Below are positions 8,083 through 17,862 of a DNA stretch of 50,092 nt, piece after piece. The notes beneath the pieces are model-generated. The model was not told the origin of the DNA. It searched no databases and worked only from the letters and a program-made list of their open reading frames with translations. Location of the stretch: contig JAPVWO010000064.1 of NCBI GenBank assembly GCA_027493375.1, forward strand, positions 1 to 50,092, given 5' to 3'. Position 1 is the first letter of the stretch. The number at the start of each line of letters is the position of its first letter. This DNA comes from Candidatus Multivorans thiocomprendens. Lineage in GTDB: Bacteria; Acidobacteriota; Thermoanaerobaculia; Multivoradales; Multivoraceae. Both the position numbers and the translations under genes were made by a program.

Positions 8083-11000
8083 TCAGCCCGGTCGTTTCGG
8101 GAGGACCTTCTCCACGACCGGGTCGATGCGCCATTCGGCGGGTCCGGTCGCCTGGAGAAGGTGGAGCTTCGCCGCTGCCCAGATGGCGGATTGCAGGTCG
8201 TTGTCGCCCAAAGCGCAAGCCGCGAGTCGCCTTGCATCCGGGTCGAGCAGGTCGTCTTCGGTAGCCGTTCCGCAGACTCGCGCTAGTTCCAGGACGGATA
8301 CGAGCTCCTCGTCGTCGAGGGCGAAGGCCTTCCTTAACTTGACCTCGTGCTCCCGAAGCAGTTCGTCGAACCCGACGGTGGTGGCGAGACGACCGGGCTG
8401 TGTACCTTCTCGCAGAGCTTGGAGAACTGCCTCCAGCAGAACGGGCCAACCGCCCGCGAGTTCGGCGAGCGTGCGTTCGTGTTGTGGGTTCAGTCGGTGT
8501 CCGACCTCCCGGTCCTCGTCGAGGACGTGGGAGGCAAAGTCGATGGACCAGGGCTTCGTGACGACCAATCGAAGATCTCCCTTTTCTTCGCGTTGCATGA
8601 TGACCTGGCGGTTGGCCATCAGTCCGCTCGCCCCCAGAGTAAAGACGATCCGGGCGAACCGGCTGCGTGAGTAGAGGTTGTCGAGGGATTCGCGAGCGAC
8701 GTCGAGCCAGTCCTCGCGCCAGTTCTTGACGGTTGCGTCGCATAGGAACAGCGTAGTGCCAGCCTTCCGGCTCTGCAGCCGGCTCTTGAGGCCGCTCTCG
8801 AAGTGGTCGCGGGTCCGTGACGCCTTCAACCTCTCGACTTCGCCCATGCCCCCGCTCAGGAAGGCCAGGACATGGCCAGCGCCCGCGGCCTCCGTTCCGC
8901 TTACCAGGACGACTTCGTTGCGGCTGGCGCCCTGCTGCGCGTAGCGGCCCTCGATCTCATACTCCTGCTGGAGCGTCAGCGGCCGATGAAGCGGGCCCTT
9001 CTCGTCGTCTCGCCTCCGGATCTCACGTGGCGCCAGCGCGCGCGTTGCGGGTCGCTCCGCCAGCGCGAGCAGTTTGTCTTCGAGGGTCTGCGCGCTGCCG
9101 AGAAGAGCCAGTACGTTCGGGTTACGGAGGGTGAAGGTTGGCGCCTCCGGCCCCCGCTCCCTGGCGAGGCGAAGCACGCCCAATTCGACCATTTCTTCGA
9201 GCAAGGCCACGAACTGCCGAATGTCGTAACCGGCGCCGAATTCTGCCTCCCACCAGCCACGCGCCTCGTTCAAGAGACGGGCCGCGTCAACGCCGTCGTG
9301 GAGGAGACGGTCGGACTCGTGACACTTGTTCGCGACGATGTAGGCGATCGCCTCGTAGCGGGGGTCGAGTTCGAGGGTCCACACGAACCGCTTGCGGATT
9401 TCCTCCTGGAAGTCCCGATCGCGGTGAATCCCGTCGAGAAGATCCAGATCCACGGCGGGCAGTTCGATAGGCGAGCGGCGTCGTGCCGTCGCCGACAGCC
9501 TGTCGGAGATCGCGTTCCCGTAGATCTGGAGAAGGCTCGGGTAGTAGTTCGCTCGCGCCAGCACGCTTCGCGTCAGCCGTCGCGGGTCGAACCGGTAGCC
9601 GCAGGCCTGGAGAGGTACGCGGATCAGGTCCTCCGCTTGCTGTCGCTCCTCCCGCCGGATAAACGGGCCTATACGGATTGGTTCGCCCATGTGGGCCAAC
9701 GGATGATTCGACTGGCTGGTCGTTCTGAGGACGTTGTGCAGGCCCGCGAAGACCACCTTGATCGAGCGGTTCCGTTCCATGAGCTCCTTGAGTCTCGAGG
9801 ATTCTGCAAAGGTGGACCGACTGCTGTTCAGGGCGTCGCGCCGGAGGAAGTTGTCCGCTTCATCGAGCAGGATCAGCAACCGGCCTCTCGTCTCGGGGTT
9901 GAACCGCGCGTGCAGGGCGTCGCGGAAAGCCTCGACGCTACTCGAGTCACGTGTGGGCCGACGAACGGACTCGTCGATCGCGTCCAGTTCCCGCAGGTGC
10001 TTCCAGATGACGGCCCAAAGATCGGACGTGTCGGCATCGCCGACGCCCCCGGCCTTGAGGTCGATCCAGATCGCGAACTGGCCGTGTACCGGCGAAGTGA
10101 ACTCTTCCTGCACCCGCCGCAGCAGAGCCGTCTTGCCCAACTGCCTTCCTCCATAGACAAAGCACGATCCGTTCTCGAAGTCGATGATCTGGCTCCATTC
10201 GTGTTCTCGCCCGAAGAACATCTCGGGCGGAACGAAGCTCGATCGCGTCTGGAAGGCTTGGCAGTGCGAGAAGGGGAGCGACAGCGCGAAGAATGAGGCG
10301 GGACAGGGACTGGTTCGCGACGCCAGGAAGGCCAGGAGGCACTGATCCAAAAGGACGAAGGGCAGCTTCTTCTCGAAACTGGCGCGAACGAGTTGCTGAC
10401 GTTGGCTATCGAGCAAGGGTGCGGCGCACACGACGATGGCGGCCTGATCGGCGTGTGGGCCGCCGAGCTTCTGCACTACTTTCGTCGCATCGAGCGGATC
10501 GAAACACACGAGCAGGCGATAGCGACCTCTCGCCGCCGAACCGAACTGGGCGATGGTGCATTGCTCCCTGCCGGAGAGAGGGTCGGTGCGGAGTTCTCCC
10601 GTCCACATGACCGTGCCGGCCCTGGCGGCGGTCTCGTCAAGCGGAACGTGAACGTTGTCGAACCCGAGGCGGCCGAAGATCTCCCGCACTGCCTTAGCCA
10701 CCCTTGCCCGGTTACCTCTCGGGCTGGTCCTCAGTTGGCTCCAACTCTCCAGCAGGCCGCTGGCCGACGCGAGGTCATCCTCGTCCAGTTGATCGAACTC
10801 GAGAACGTCATGGCGTTGGCCCTCCTTCGCGGCTGCGACGACGGCCGTCCAGTCCTTCGTGGCGGCGCGCAACGCGTCGCGACCGGTCGCGAGGTAGGCG
10901 TCCAGGACCTTGCCGGCCGCGGCGGCTTCCTCGGCCGGCCTTGTGTCGGAGTCGCCGGAGCGGAAAAGGAGCTCGTTCGCGGCCACCAGATCGCCGTCGT

Positions 11001-14000
11001 CGATGTGTCGCTCAATCTTCTCCAAGCGGCCAGGATCTTCTTTGGACCACCGCTTTCGGGCATCCTTGCGGAGCGTCTCGAGACTCTTCCGCTTGGCGCC
11101 TTCGAGGTTGCAGCGCAGACCGTCGAGAATGCCTGTGTCGCGGTCGAAACGGGCGATCTCCCCGCCGCTAATGCGGTCTTCCAGCGAGGTCAGGCCGCCG
11201 TCGACTCCAAGGCGTTCGTCCGGCGTCAACTGACCGTGCAGGTAAGCCAACTCCAGGTCGTCGCGCAGGGTTTCGGCTTCTTCCCTTAGGGAGCGGAGGT
11301 GTTCCTGGCGGGTGGACTCCAGCCGGTTGCGCCAACGCTCGATGTCGTCGTCGTCCATCTCGTCGACAGTCGCGGGCCAGTCGAGGATCCGCTCCGCGCT
11401 TACCAGGTCGGCAGCCTCGATCCGTTCCTCCAGCGCGGCTTCCACGCTCGCGACCGGATCGGAAAGGAGCGCGTCAAGCGCCTCGTTCGGGTCGCCCTCG
11501 GCTAGGCCGGAATCGTCGATCCGTATCTCCGGGTACAGCAAGAGATCGGACGCTCGGACCAAGTCCGGGACGGGTTCGTAGAGGTCGTCGGCTGCCGACT
11601 TTGAGTTCACCAGGTTCTCGGCCTGAGACAGCGCGCGGATCGCCACGCTGGCTGCCGCACGAACGAGCGGGTCCTGCTTCTGGCCCGCCTTGAGCCTCGC
11701 GAGTTCCGCGCGCAGGCCGGGAGCATCGGCCTTGACCATCCCCACCAGGTCCATTAGGACTTGCTGGCGGTGGTCGGCTCGACCGGTCGCGGTCTCCGTC
11801 AGGCCGATGTACTCGTGGGCCAGTTCGCAAGGTCTGTTCAGACGTCTCCGAAACTGCTTGAAGGTCTTCTGGTCAATGGATTGGCCTTTCCTAAGCTCCT
11901 GATCGCCCAGGTCGTCCAGGAGCTTCCTCAGGCTGTTGCGGTCCTCGATCTGGGCGAGTTCGGTCCGTACGCGCGCCGCGTCCGCTTCAGACACGATCGC
12001 ACTCAAGAGCCGCTGCAGCGAGCCTTCCATCAGGAGTGCGTTCCAGACCTTCTTGGCGGGAACGTAGACAAAGTTCTGCTTTGGTGCTTCGGCGCGCCAC
12101 TTCGCGAGGTTGTCCTGCAAGGCAGCCAGCGCGGCTCCTCGGTCCAGACGGCGTCTCGCTTGGCGCAGGAAGGAACCAGGGTCGATCCCGGCTCTTTGGA
12201 CGGTCCAACTCCGCGTGGCGACTTTGCCGGCGAAGTCGTACAGACTTGGCAGGCCTTCGTGGGTGAGGCGCTGAATCCACACAGCCGCTGCGGTACCGGG
12301 CGCAAGCAAGGCCGGAACCAGAGCGCCAGCGAAACGGAGCAGGGCCTCCGCGTTCTTTTGGGCGGGCGTGCTCCCCGTCGGAGGCTCGTTCGGCGCAGTC
12401 TCGATGACGTCTCCCAGTTCCGACGCCAAGTCTCCGTGCGCCCGCCGCAGGTGGCTCGCGTAGAGCGCCGCCTCGACGATCGGGGATTGGGGTTGACTCG
12501 CCGCGATCTCCAGTTCCTCGGCGAGGCGGCAGATCTGGAAGGCTTCGGCCAAGCGAGGCGGTTCGTCAGCCAGAGCCTCCGCAAGGGCCTTCCTCACGCC
12601 TTGCTCGCGCTCGTTCCACGCCTGGGCCTTGGGTGGCTCCGGCGCCGTCGGGGCGGGTGCTGGCCTCGGCCCTTTGTGTGGCGACGGCGAATCCGCTGGT
12701 TCTTCGCCGACCTTTTCAGCACGGACTGCTGTCTCAGTTTCCGCTGCTGACGGCGCCGGCGACTTCCGGATCTTCGAATCGTCGGACTCCGCGGGCCTTT
12801 TCCGAGAAACCGGCTTAGCGGGTTGTGCTGGCGTCTGGGTGGGCTCGGCCTTCCGCTCTTTCTCGGCTTCAACCGCGGGCGATTCGGTGTCGGCCGGATC
12901 GTTCTCGGCCTCCGCGGCAGGAGGCGTCGGGGGCTTCCCGCCCGCTTGGGTCAGGACCTCCGCATCTGTCTGGGGGACTTCCCTGTCGCCCTGAACCGGT
13001 CCGCTTGGGGCGAGCGCCGCCAGTAGAGCGTCTTCGGCCGCTCGGTGGCGATTCCTGGCTGCGACCCTCTGTTCGTGGAGTGCGTCCAGCCGCTCGTCCA
13101 GGTTCCGCTGTTCTTCCCGGCTCGTGGGTTTGCGGTCCTGGAGGCTGATTCGTTGCTGTTCCAGGTTGCCGTAGTCGTTATGGGCCTGTTCCAGCGCTTC
13201 GATGGCCTTCTGGACCTCGCTCCGTAGTCTGGCGAACTCGGCTGTGGCCTCCCGCGGGTGCAGTTGCGACAGATTGCTCCACCCGTCGGCCAGTTCATCC
13301 ACGTCTGCCCGGATTCCCGCGGCGGCGTCGCTCCTGGCGATTTCATCCAGGAAACGTGCGGCGGCCGACTGGAGTTCTTCTGTGGTTTTGCGGGAGTCGA
13401 GGCGCTGGCGCCGAGCCGTCAAGCTTCCCTGGAGTGTCTGCACGCGGTCTTCCACACTCGTCGCGAAGCCACCAAAGATCTCGAGGGACTCAGCGTCCTC
13501 GACCTCCTCGACGAGCCCGTGTAGGGAAGAGAACGCAGAGTCGATCGTCGTTTCCACGTGCTGCAGCGTCTGCAGTAGCTCGCGGTTCGGGACGTCGGGA
13601 CGGGCGGCTGGTTCCCCGACTTCCGTTGACCCCGCCCCCGGCGTCTCAGGATCGATGTCGGGATTCGGCGGCGGGTCCGCGGCTGCCGGCTGGAGCAACT
13701 TCTCGAACTCTCCCGCCAGTTTGTCGACCCGGTCTACAGCCCGCTGGAGAACCGACCGGTCATCCAGGAGCGAGGCGAGCGTGAAGGCAAGATGAACGGT
13801 CTGGCGACGCTCCGCGTTGTCCGCTTCGGACCATCTGTTCAGCCGGGAGTTCACCTCCTCCCTGAGCCGGTCGACGAGGACATCGTCAGACCCCTCCGAC
13901 TGGAGGAGGCTCCGGTCCAGCTTGTCCAGGATGCAGTACTCAAGGGATGGAGGCGGTTCGTCCTCGGGCCTGCCGCCTTTCCGCCGGTTCGGAACCGAAG

Positions 14001-14256
14001 CGGCCGGTCGCGGGTTGGCACGCCAATGGTCCCAGAGCTCCCTGCGGTTTCGCGGATCCGAGTAGAAGGCGAGCATGACGGCTTCGTCCGTTTCCGCCTC
14101 GAAGTCGTCGCCAATCTTCGAGCGCACCCAGACGCCCTGAAGCACGCGGTGGCGTCGTTGGCCGCTCAGATACAGAGGCTTCTGGAGCTTCAGAAGACTG
14201 CTGAGACAAAGGGGAAGACCGTTCCCCAACTCGTTCTTCGAAAGAGACTGGGCCAT
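8083..14256 (-). CDS. Giant STAND-type ATPase, putative sensor of a defence pair
   Basis: A single intact frame encodes 2057 residues. Order: an N-terminal domain (1-160); coiled-coil-rich segments (about 220-420); a charged proline/alanine/glutamate linker (about 430-560); a long helical region (560-1180); a small alpha/beta domain with strands RLLVCFD, AAIVVCA and PFVLLD (about 1220-1310); then an NTPase. The NTPase begins at VPPEMFFGRE and has Walker A GGRQLGKTA (near 1370) and Walker B RLLILLDEADNF (near 1460). About 600 residues of probable winged-helix and sensor regions follow. The FGRE lead-in and GGRQLGKT loop fit STAND ATPases. I infer it senses a trigger and activates the HEPN partner downstream. 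It lies 27 bases after ybdK with no strong ribosome binding site. Confidence 0.75.
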   Translation of the reverse strand: MAQSLSKNELGNGLPLCLSSLLKLQKPLYLSGQRRHRVLQGVWVRSKIGDDFEAETDEAVMLAFYSDPRNRRELWDHWRANPRPAASVPNRRKGGRPEDEPPPSLEYCILDKLDRSLLQSEGSDDVLVDRLREEVNSRLNRWSEADNAERRQTVHLAFTLASLLDDRSVLQRAVDRVDKLAGEFEKLLQPAAADPPPNPDIDPETPGAGSTEVGEPAARPDVPNRELLQTLQHVETTIDSAFSSLHGLVEEVEDAESLEIFGGFATSVEDRVQTLQGSLTARRQRLDSRKTTEELQSAAARFLDEIARSDAAAGIRADVDELADGWSNLSQLHPREATAEFARLRSEVQKAIEALEQAHNDYGNLEQQRISLQDRKPTSREEQRNLDERLDALHEQRVAARNRHRAAEDALLAALAPSGPVQGDREVPQTDAEVLTQAGGKPPTPPAAEAENDPADTESPAVEAEKERKAEPTQTPAQPAKPVSRKRPAESDDSKIRKSPAPSAAETETAVRAEKVGEEPADSPSPHKGPRPAPAPTAPEPPKAQAWNEREQGVRKALAEALADEPPRLAEAFQICRLAEELEIAASQPQSPIVEAALYASHLRRAHGDLASELGDVIETAPNEPPTGSTPAQKNAEALLRFAGALVPALLAPGTAAAVWIQRLTHEGLPSLYDFAGKVATRSWTVQRAGIDPGSFLRQARRRLDRGAALAALQDNLAKWRAEAPKQNFVYVPAKKVWNALLMEGSLQRLLSAIVSEADAARVRTELAQIEDRNSLRKLLDDLGDQELRKGQSIDQKTFKQFRRRLNRPCELAHEYIGLTETATGRADHRQQVLMDLVGMVKADAPGLRAELARLKAGQKQDPLVRAAASVAIRALSQAENLVNSKSAADDLYEPVPDLVRASDLLLYPEIRIDDSGLAEGDPNEALDALLSDPVASVEAALEERIEAADLVSAERILDWPATVDEMDDDDIERWRNRLESTRQEHLRSLREEAETLRDDLELAYLHGQLTPDERLGVDGGLTSLEDRISGGEIARFDRDTGILDGLRCNLEGAKRKSLETLRKDARKRWSKEDPGRLEKIERHIDDGDLVAANELLFRSGDSDTRPAEEAAAAGKVLDAYLATGRDALRAATKDWTAVVAAAKEGQRHDVLEFDQLDEDDLASASGLLESWSQLRTSPRGNRARVAKAVREIFGRLGFDNVHVPLDETAARAGTVMWTGELRTDPLSGREQCTIAQFGSAARGRYRLLVCFDPLDATKVVQKLGGPHADQAAIVVCAAPLLDSQRQQLVRASFEKKLPFVLLDQCLLAFLASRTSPCPASFFALSLPFSHCQAFQTRSSFVPPEMFFGREHEWSQIIDFENGSCFVYGGRQLGKTALLRRVQEEFTSPVHGQFAIWIDLKAGGVGDADTSDLWAVIWKHLRELDAIDESVRRPTRDSSSVEAFRDALHARFNPETRGRLLILLDEADNFLRRDALNSSRSTFAESSRLKELMERNRSIKVVFAGLHNVLRTTSQSNHPLAHMGEPIRIGPFIRREERQQAEDLIRVPLQACGYRFDPRRLTRSVLARANYYPSLLQIYGNAISDRLSATARRRSPIELPAVDLDLLDGIHRDRDFQEEIRKRFVWTLELDPRYEAIAYIVANKCHESDRLLHDGVDAARLLNEARGWWEAEFGAGYDIRQFVALLEEMVELGVLRLARERGPEAPTFTLRNPNVLALLGSAQTLEDKLLALAERPATRALAPREIRRRDDEKGPLHRPLTLQQEYEIEGRYAQQGASRNEVVLVSGTEAAGAGHVLAFLSGGMGEVERLKASRTRDHFESGLKSRLQSRKAGTTLFLCDATVKNWREDWLDVARESLDNLYSRSRFARIVFTLGASGLMANRQVIMQREEKGDLRLVVTKPWSIDFASHVLDEDREVGHRLNPQHERTLAELAGGWPVLLEAVLQALREGTQPGRLATTVGFDELLREHEVKLRKAFALDDEELVSVLELARVCGTATEDDLLDPDARRLAACALGDNDLQSAIWAAAKLHLLQATGPAEWRIDPVVEKVLPKRPG

Positions 14257-14283
14257 GTTCGCGTTGACAGGAGGCCGCGGACT

Positions 14284-15447
14284 CTAGCAGCCCGTGGCCA
14301 GGTCGGCGCCGGTCTCCGACACGAGCAGATCGACGACGTCCCGGAGGGCCTCGTCCTTGCTCGCTCCTTCGACGAGACGCAGCCGGTAGAGGTCGAGCTG
14401 CCGGTCGGCGCTCGACCCCTCGCGCACGACCTTCAGGCAGTGCCGGAGTTCCTGATCGCAGCCGAGGGAGCGGGCGTCCTCGGCGAGTTCGTCGACGAGT
14501 TCCTGCAGTTGGTCGGCGATGTCGATGCGGCCGCCGCGCCGGGTGTCGCCCAGGAAGGCCAGCATGCCGTAACGCTGCGCGAGCCACTTGTTCTCGACGA
14601 TGATCTCGGTCGGCGGCTCGGCAGGAAGGGCGCCCTCGCGGTCGCGCCGCGCCAGCATCCTGATGAGGGACGCGTAGAGGGCGACGATGCACATCGCGTC
14701 CTCGATCGCCGGACAGGTGTCGCAGATCCGCAGTTCGACCGTGGGGAACTTGTGGGAGGGCCGGATGTCCCACCAGATCTCGCTGCCGTCGGCAATGAAC
14801 GCCATGCGCTGGTACTCGCCGAGCAGCGCCTCGTACTCGGCGCGCGAAGCGAGCGGTCCGGGAATGCTGGTCCGGGGCATCGCCTCGAAGAGATTCAGCC
14901 GGTTGCACTTGAACCCCGACTCGCGGCCCTCGCCGAACGGCGACGAGGCGGAGAGCCCGATGAAAAGGGGCAGGTAGCGGCGGAGCGCGGTCATGACCCG
15001 TATCCGGGTGTCGAAGTCGCCGAAACCGGCATGCACGTGCATGCCGCAGATGACCAGGCGACGCACCGTCTCCTGGTAGGTCGAGGCGAACTGCCGGTAA
15101 CGGTCCTTCGGCGTGGGCAGTTGGGCCTCCCAGGCCGCGAAGGGATGGGCCGAAGCGCCGATCACCGCCGCGCCGTGCGCTTGTGCCGCCTCGACGACGA
15201 GCCGGCGGGCCGCCTTCAGACCCTCGCGCACTCCGGCCACGGAGTCGTGGACGGCGGTGTTCGTTTCGATCTGGGAGCGAAGGAACTCGTGGACGATCTT
15301 CTGGCCGCCCGCGGCTTCGCCGCAGGCTTTGAAGATGGCGGGGTCGGGGTTGTTCAGGAGATCGCGCGAGTCGGGGTCGACGAGGAACAGTTCCTCTTCG
15401 ACGCCAAGCGTGATCGTGACGTTGTCGGCGTTGGGGGAGGAACTCAT
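14284..15447 (-). CDS. ybdK: Carboxylate-amine ligase, YbdK family (weak glutamate-cysteine ligase)
   Basis: This 387-residue protein is a full-length member of the GCS2/YbdK family, which joins glutamate to cysteine in an ATP-dependent reaction. Recognisable family blocks are GVEEELFLVD at the N-terminus, HEFLRSQIETNT, CGMHVHAGF, and the substrate/metal region WWDIRPSHKFPTVELRICD. The start ATG lies 36 bases downstream of the symporter stop, suggesting co-transcription. It may make gamma-glutamylcysteine or another gamma-glutamyl amide; the in vivo product of YbdK proteins is uncertain. Confidence 0.9.
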   Translation of the reverse strand: MSSSPNADNVTITLGVEEELFLVDPDSRDLLNNPDPAIFKACGEAAGGQKIVHEFLRSQIETNTAVHDSVAGVREGLKAARRLVVEAAQAHGAAVIGASAHPFAAWEAQLPTPKDRYRQFASTYQETVRRLVICGMHVHAGFGDFDTRIRVMTALRRYLPLFIGLSASSPFGEGRESGFKCNRLNLFEAMPRTSIPGPLASRAEYEALLGEYQRMAFIADGSEIWWDIRPSHKFPTVELRICDTCPAIEDAMCIVALYASLIRMLARRDREGALPAEPPTEIIVENKWLAQRYGMLAFLGDTRRGGRIDIADQLQELVDELAEDARSLGCDQELRHCLKVVREGSSADRQLDLYRLRLVEGASKDEALRDVVDLLVSETGADLATGC

Positions 15448-15483
15448 GGCCGGCGAACTCTACGCCGTTTCCTCCCGGCGGTC

Positions 15484-16701
15484 CTAGTAGTTGAGCTCTT
15501 CGCCCTCCGACTTCGCGATCACCGCCGCGCCGATGGAGTCGGACGTGATGTTGACCATCGTTCGGTACATGTCGAGCGGGCGGTCGACGCTGAGCATCAG
15601 GCCGGCGAGGGCGTAGGCCTCGGGCGTCGTCAGGTCGATCGCCTCGAGCACGATGAAGATCATCACCAGGCCAGCCGAGGGAATCGCGGCGGCGCCGACG
15701 GAGGCCAGCAGAGCGGTCAGCACGACGACCACCTGGGTGGCCAGCGAGAGCTCGACACCGAGGGCCTGGGCGATGAAGAGCGCGCCGACGATCTCCAGGA
15801 GAGCGGTGCCGTCCATGTTGACGGTCGCGCCCATCGGCGCCACGAAACTCGTCACCCGGTTCGACGCTCCGACTTTCTCACGCAGGCACTTCATCGTCAT
15901 CGGCAGGGTGGCCGCCGAGGAACTGGTCGAGAACGCCATCGCCATGGCCGACGCCATCGCCCGGTAGTGATGGACGGGGTTCTTCCTGGAGAGCAGGCTG
16001 AACAGCAGCGGCAGGACGACGAAGACGTGCAGCGTCAGGCCGACCGCGATCGTGAGGACATACTTGCCAACCTGCTGGAACACGTCGAGTCCCATCTCGC
16101 TCACCGCGCGGGCGAGGAGGGCGAAGACGCCGATCGGAAGCAGGCGGATGACCCACGTCGTCACCTTCATCATCGCTTCGAAGCCGGCGCTGAAGCCTTG
16201 GCGGAGAAGGTCGCCCGCCTTGCCGGTCATCACTCCGATCGCGGCGCCGAGCACGATCGAGAAGAAGATGAGCCCCAGGATGTCGCCGCCCGCCGCCGCG
16301 CCTACCGGGTTGTCCGGAACCAGGCGTTGGATGATGTCGGCCATCGAGCTGGGTGTCTGCAGGTCCTCGGGAGTGAGGGGCTGCACGCCTTCGGGCATGA
16401 CGAGGCCTCTGCCGGGTCGTATGCTGTTGGCGAGCGTGAGTCCGACCAGAATGGCCATGAAACTGCTCAACGCGTACCACAGGAGGGTCTTGCCGCCCAG
16501 CCTGCCGATCGACCTTCCGTCGCCGATGCCGGACACGCCATGGACGATCGAGGTGAAGATCAGGGGCACGATGACCATCCTGAGCAGGCGCATGAAGAGG
16601 TCGGCGATCCAGCCGATCCAGCCCACTTCGCCGAAGACCAGGGCGAAACAGAGCCCCAGCGCCATTCCGATGAGTACCTGCCAATGAAGTGCGAGTTTCA
16701 T
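15484..16701 (-). CDS. Dicarboxylate/amino acid:cation symporter (DAACS family)
   Basis: This 405-residue inner-membrane carrier shows the hallmarks of the Glt/Dct family: the serine-rich hairpin STSSSAATLP, the N-M-D-G substrate/sodium motif in GATVNMDGTAL, and many hydrophobic segments. It probably imports glutamate, aspartate or C4-dicarboxylates with protons or sodium ions. I chose the ATG at 16699-16701 (MKLALHWQ), which matches the family's N-terminus; a GTG eight codons upstream is possible. The start codon overlaps the ATG of the divergent aminopeptidase gene on the other strand. Glutamate import would fit with ybdK downstream, which is inference. Confidence 0.92.
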   Translation of the reverse strand: MKLALHWQVLIGMALGLCFALVFGEVGWIGWIADLFMRLLRMVIVPLIFTSIVHGVSGIGDGRSIGRLGGKTLLWYALSSFMAILVGLTLANSIRPGRGLVMPEGVQPLTPEDLQTPSSMADIIQRLVPDNPVGAAAGGDILGLIFFSIVLGAAIGVMTGKAGDLLRQGFSAGFEAMMKVTTWVIRLLPIGVFALLARAVSEMGLDVFQQVGKYVLTIAVGLTLHVFVVLPLLFSLLSRKNPVHHYRAMASAMAMAFSTSSSAATLPMTMKCLREKVGASNRVTSFVAPMGATVNMDGTALLEIVGALFIAQALGVELSLATQVVVVLTALLASVGAAAIPSAGLVMIFIVLEAIDLTTPEAYALAGLMLSVDRPLDMYRTMVNITSDSIGAAVIAKSEGEELNY

Positions 16702-17836
16702 GAGTCGGCAGGGTAGCACGCGCAAATCGAGGGTTCGTCGCCCGCTTCGGCGCCGCCCGCGCGTTCTCGCGCTGGCCGCTGTCGTGGTGCTGGCGGGGCT
16801 CGCGGCGAGCTGCGGCAGCGTCCGCTACTACTCCCAGGCGGTCTGGGGCGGAGCCGATGTCCTGGTGAAGCGGAAACCGATCGACCGCCTGCTCGAACCC
16901 GGCCGGGCGCAGGTTCTGTCAGCCGCGACGCGGGAACGGCTGCGGCTCAGCCAGGAGATTCGCGACTTCGCCAGCCGGGAACTCGGACTCCCGGACAACC
17001 GGAGCTATCGCAGCTATGCCGATCTGGGCCGGCCCTACCAGGTCTGGAACGTGGTCGCCGCGCCCCGGCTCAGCCTGGAGCCGAAGACCTGGTGCTATCC
17101 GTTCGCCGGTTGCGCCGCCTATCGCGGTTACTTCAACGAGCGCGCGGCGCGGCGCCACGGCGACCGGCTGGCCGCCGGCGGCTACGACGTACGCGTCGGC
17201 GGGGTGGCGGCGTACTCGACCCTGGGCTGGTTCGCCGATCCGGTGCTCAACACGTTTCTCGACTATGCCGAGGCGGACTTCGCGGCCCTGATCTTTCACG
17301 AGCTCGCCCACCAGGTCGTCTACGTCAAGGACGACAGCGCGTTCAACGAGTCCTTCGCGACCGCGGTCGAGGTCGAAGGCGTGCGCCGGTGGCTGCGTTC
17401 GCTTGGCCGCGACGAGGAACTCGCCGCCTTCGAGAGCGGCCGGCGGCGCCGGGGCGACCTGAATCGCTACCTGCTCGAAGCGCGAGGGGAACTGGAGTCG
17501 ATCTACGGCAGCGATGACAGCGACGAGCGGAAGCTGGCCCGGAAGGCGGAGTTGTTCCGGGCGCTGCCTTCGCGCTACCGGCGTGGACTCGTTCCGGCCT
17601 GGCGCGCGGCGGGCGACGACGCGGGCGGCGAGTCGAACCTGGGCGGCTGGCTGTCGCGGCTCAACAACGCGGACCTCGTTTCGGTCGCGACCTACAGTGA
17701 CCTCGTGCCGGCGTTTCTGGCCCTGCTGGAGAGGTCTGCCGGCGACTTGCCCGCCTTCTACGCCGAGGTCGAGCGTCTTTCGGGGCTTTTGCCGGAGGAG
17801 CGACGGCGAGAGCTTGGCGACGGCGCGGGACGATGA
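16700..17836 (+). CDS. Zinc aminopeptidase lipoprotein (Aminopep family)
   Basis: This 378-residue protein has an arginine-rich N-terminus, a hydrophobic stretch and the lipobox LAASC, so it is probably a lipoprotein. The metalloprotease motif HELAHQ (H200, E201, H204) is followed by FNESFATAVEVEG, where the downstream glutamate should be the third zinc ligand. The SYADLGRPYQVWNVVAAP and CYPFAGCAAYRGYF blocks are typical of the predicted aminopeptidases of Pfam Aminopep. Its ATG overlaps the start codon of the divergent symporter. It converges on the phosphodiesterase with 26 bases between stops. Confidence 0.85.
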   Translation: MSRQGSTRKSRVRRPLRRRPRVLALAAVVVLAGLAASCGSVRYYSQAVWGGADVLVKRKPIDRLLEPGRAQVLSAATRERLRLSQEIRDFASRELGLPDNRSYRSYADLGRPYQVWNVVAAPRLSLEPKTWCYPFAGCAAYRGYFNERAARRHGDRLAAGGYDVRVGGVAAYSTLGWFADPVLNTFLDYAEADFAALIFHELAHQVVYVKDDSAFNESFATAVEVEGVRRWLRSLGRDEELAAFESGRRRRGDLNRYLLEARGELESIYGSDDSDERKLARKAELFRALPSRYRRGLVPAWRAAGDDAGGESNLGGWLSRLNNADLVSVATYSDLVPAFLALLERSAGDLPAFYAEVERLSGLLPEERRRELGDGAGR

Positions 17837-17862
17837 TCGTGCGAGCCTCCTCCGTTCGCTGG

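Noticed and set aside
13792..16716. A 974-residue open frame antisense to the STAND N-terminus, ybdK and the symporter
   Set aside because: It spans three clearly real genes on the other strand and its composition is repetitive and without motifs.
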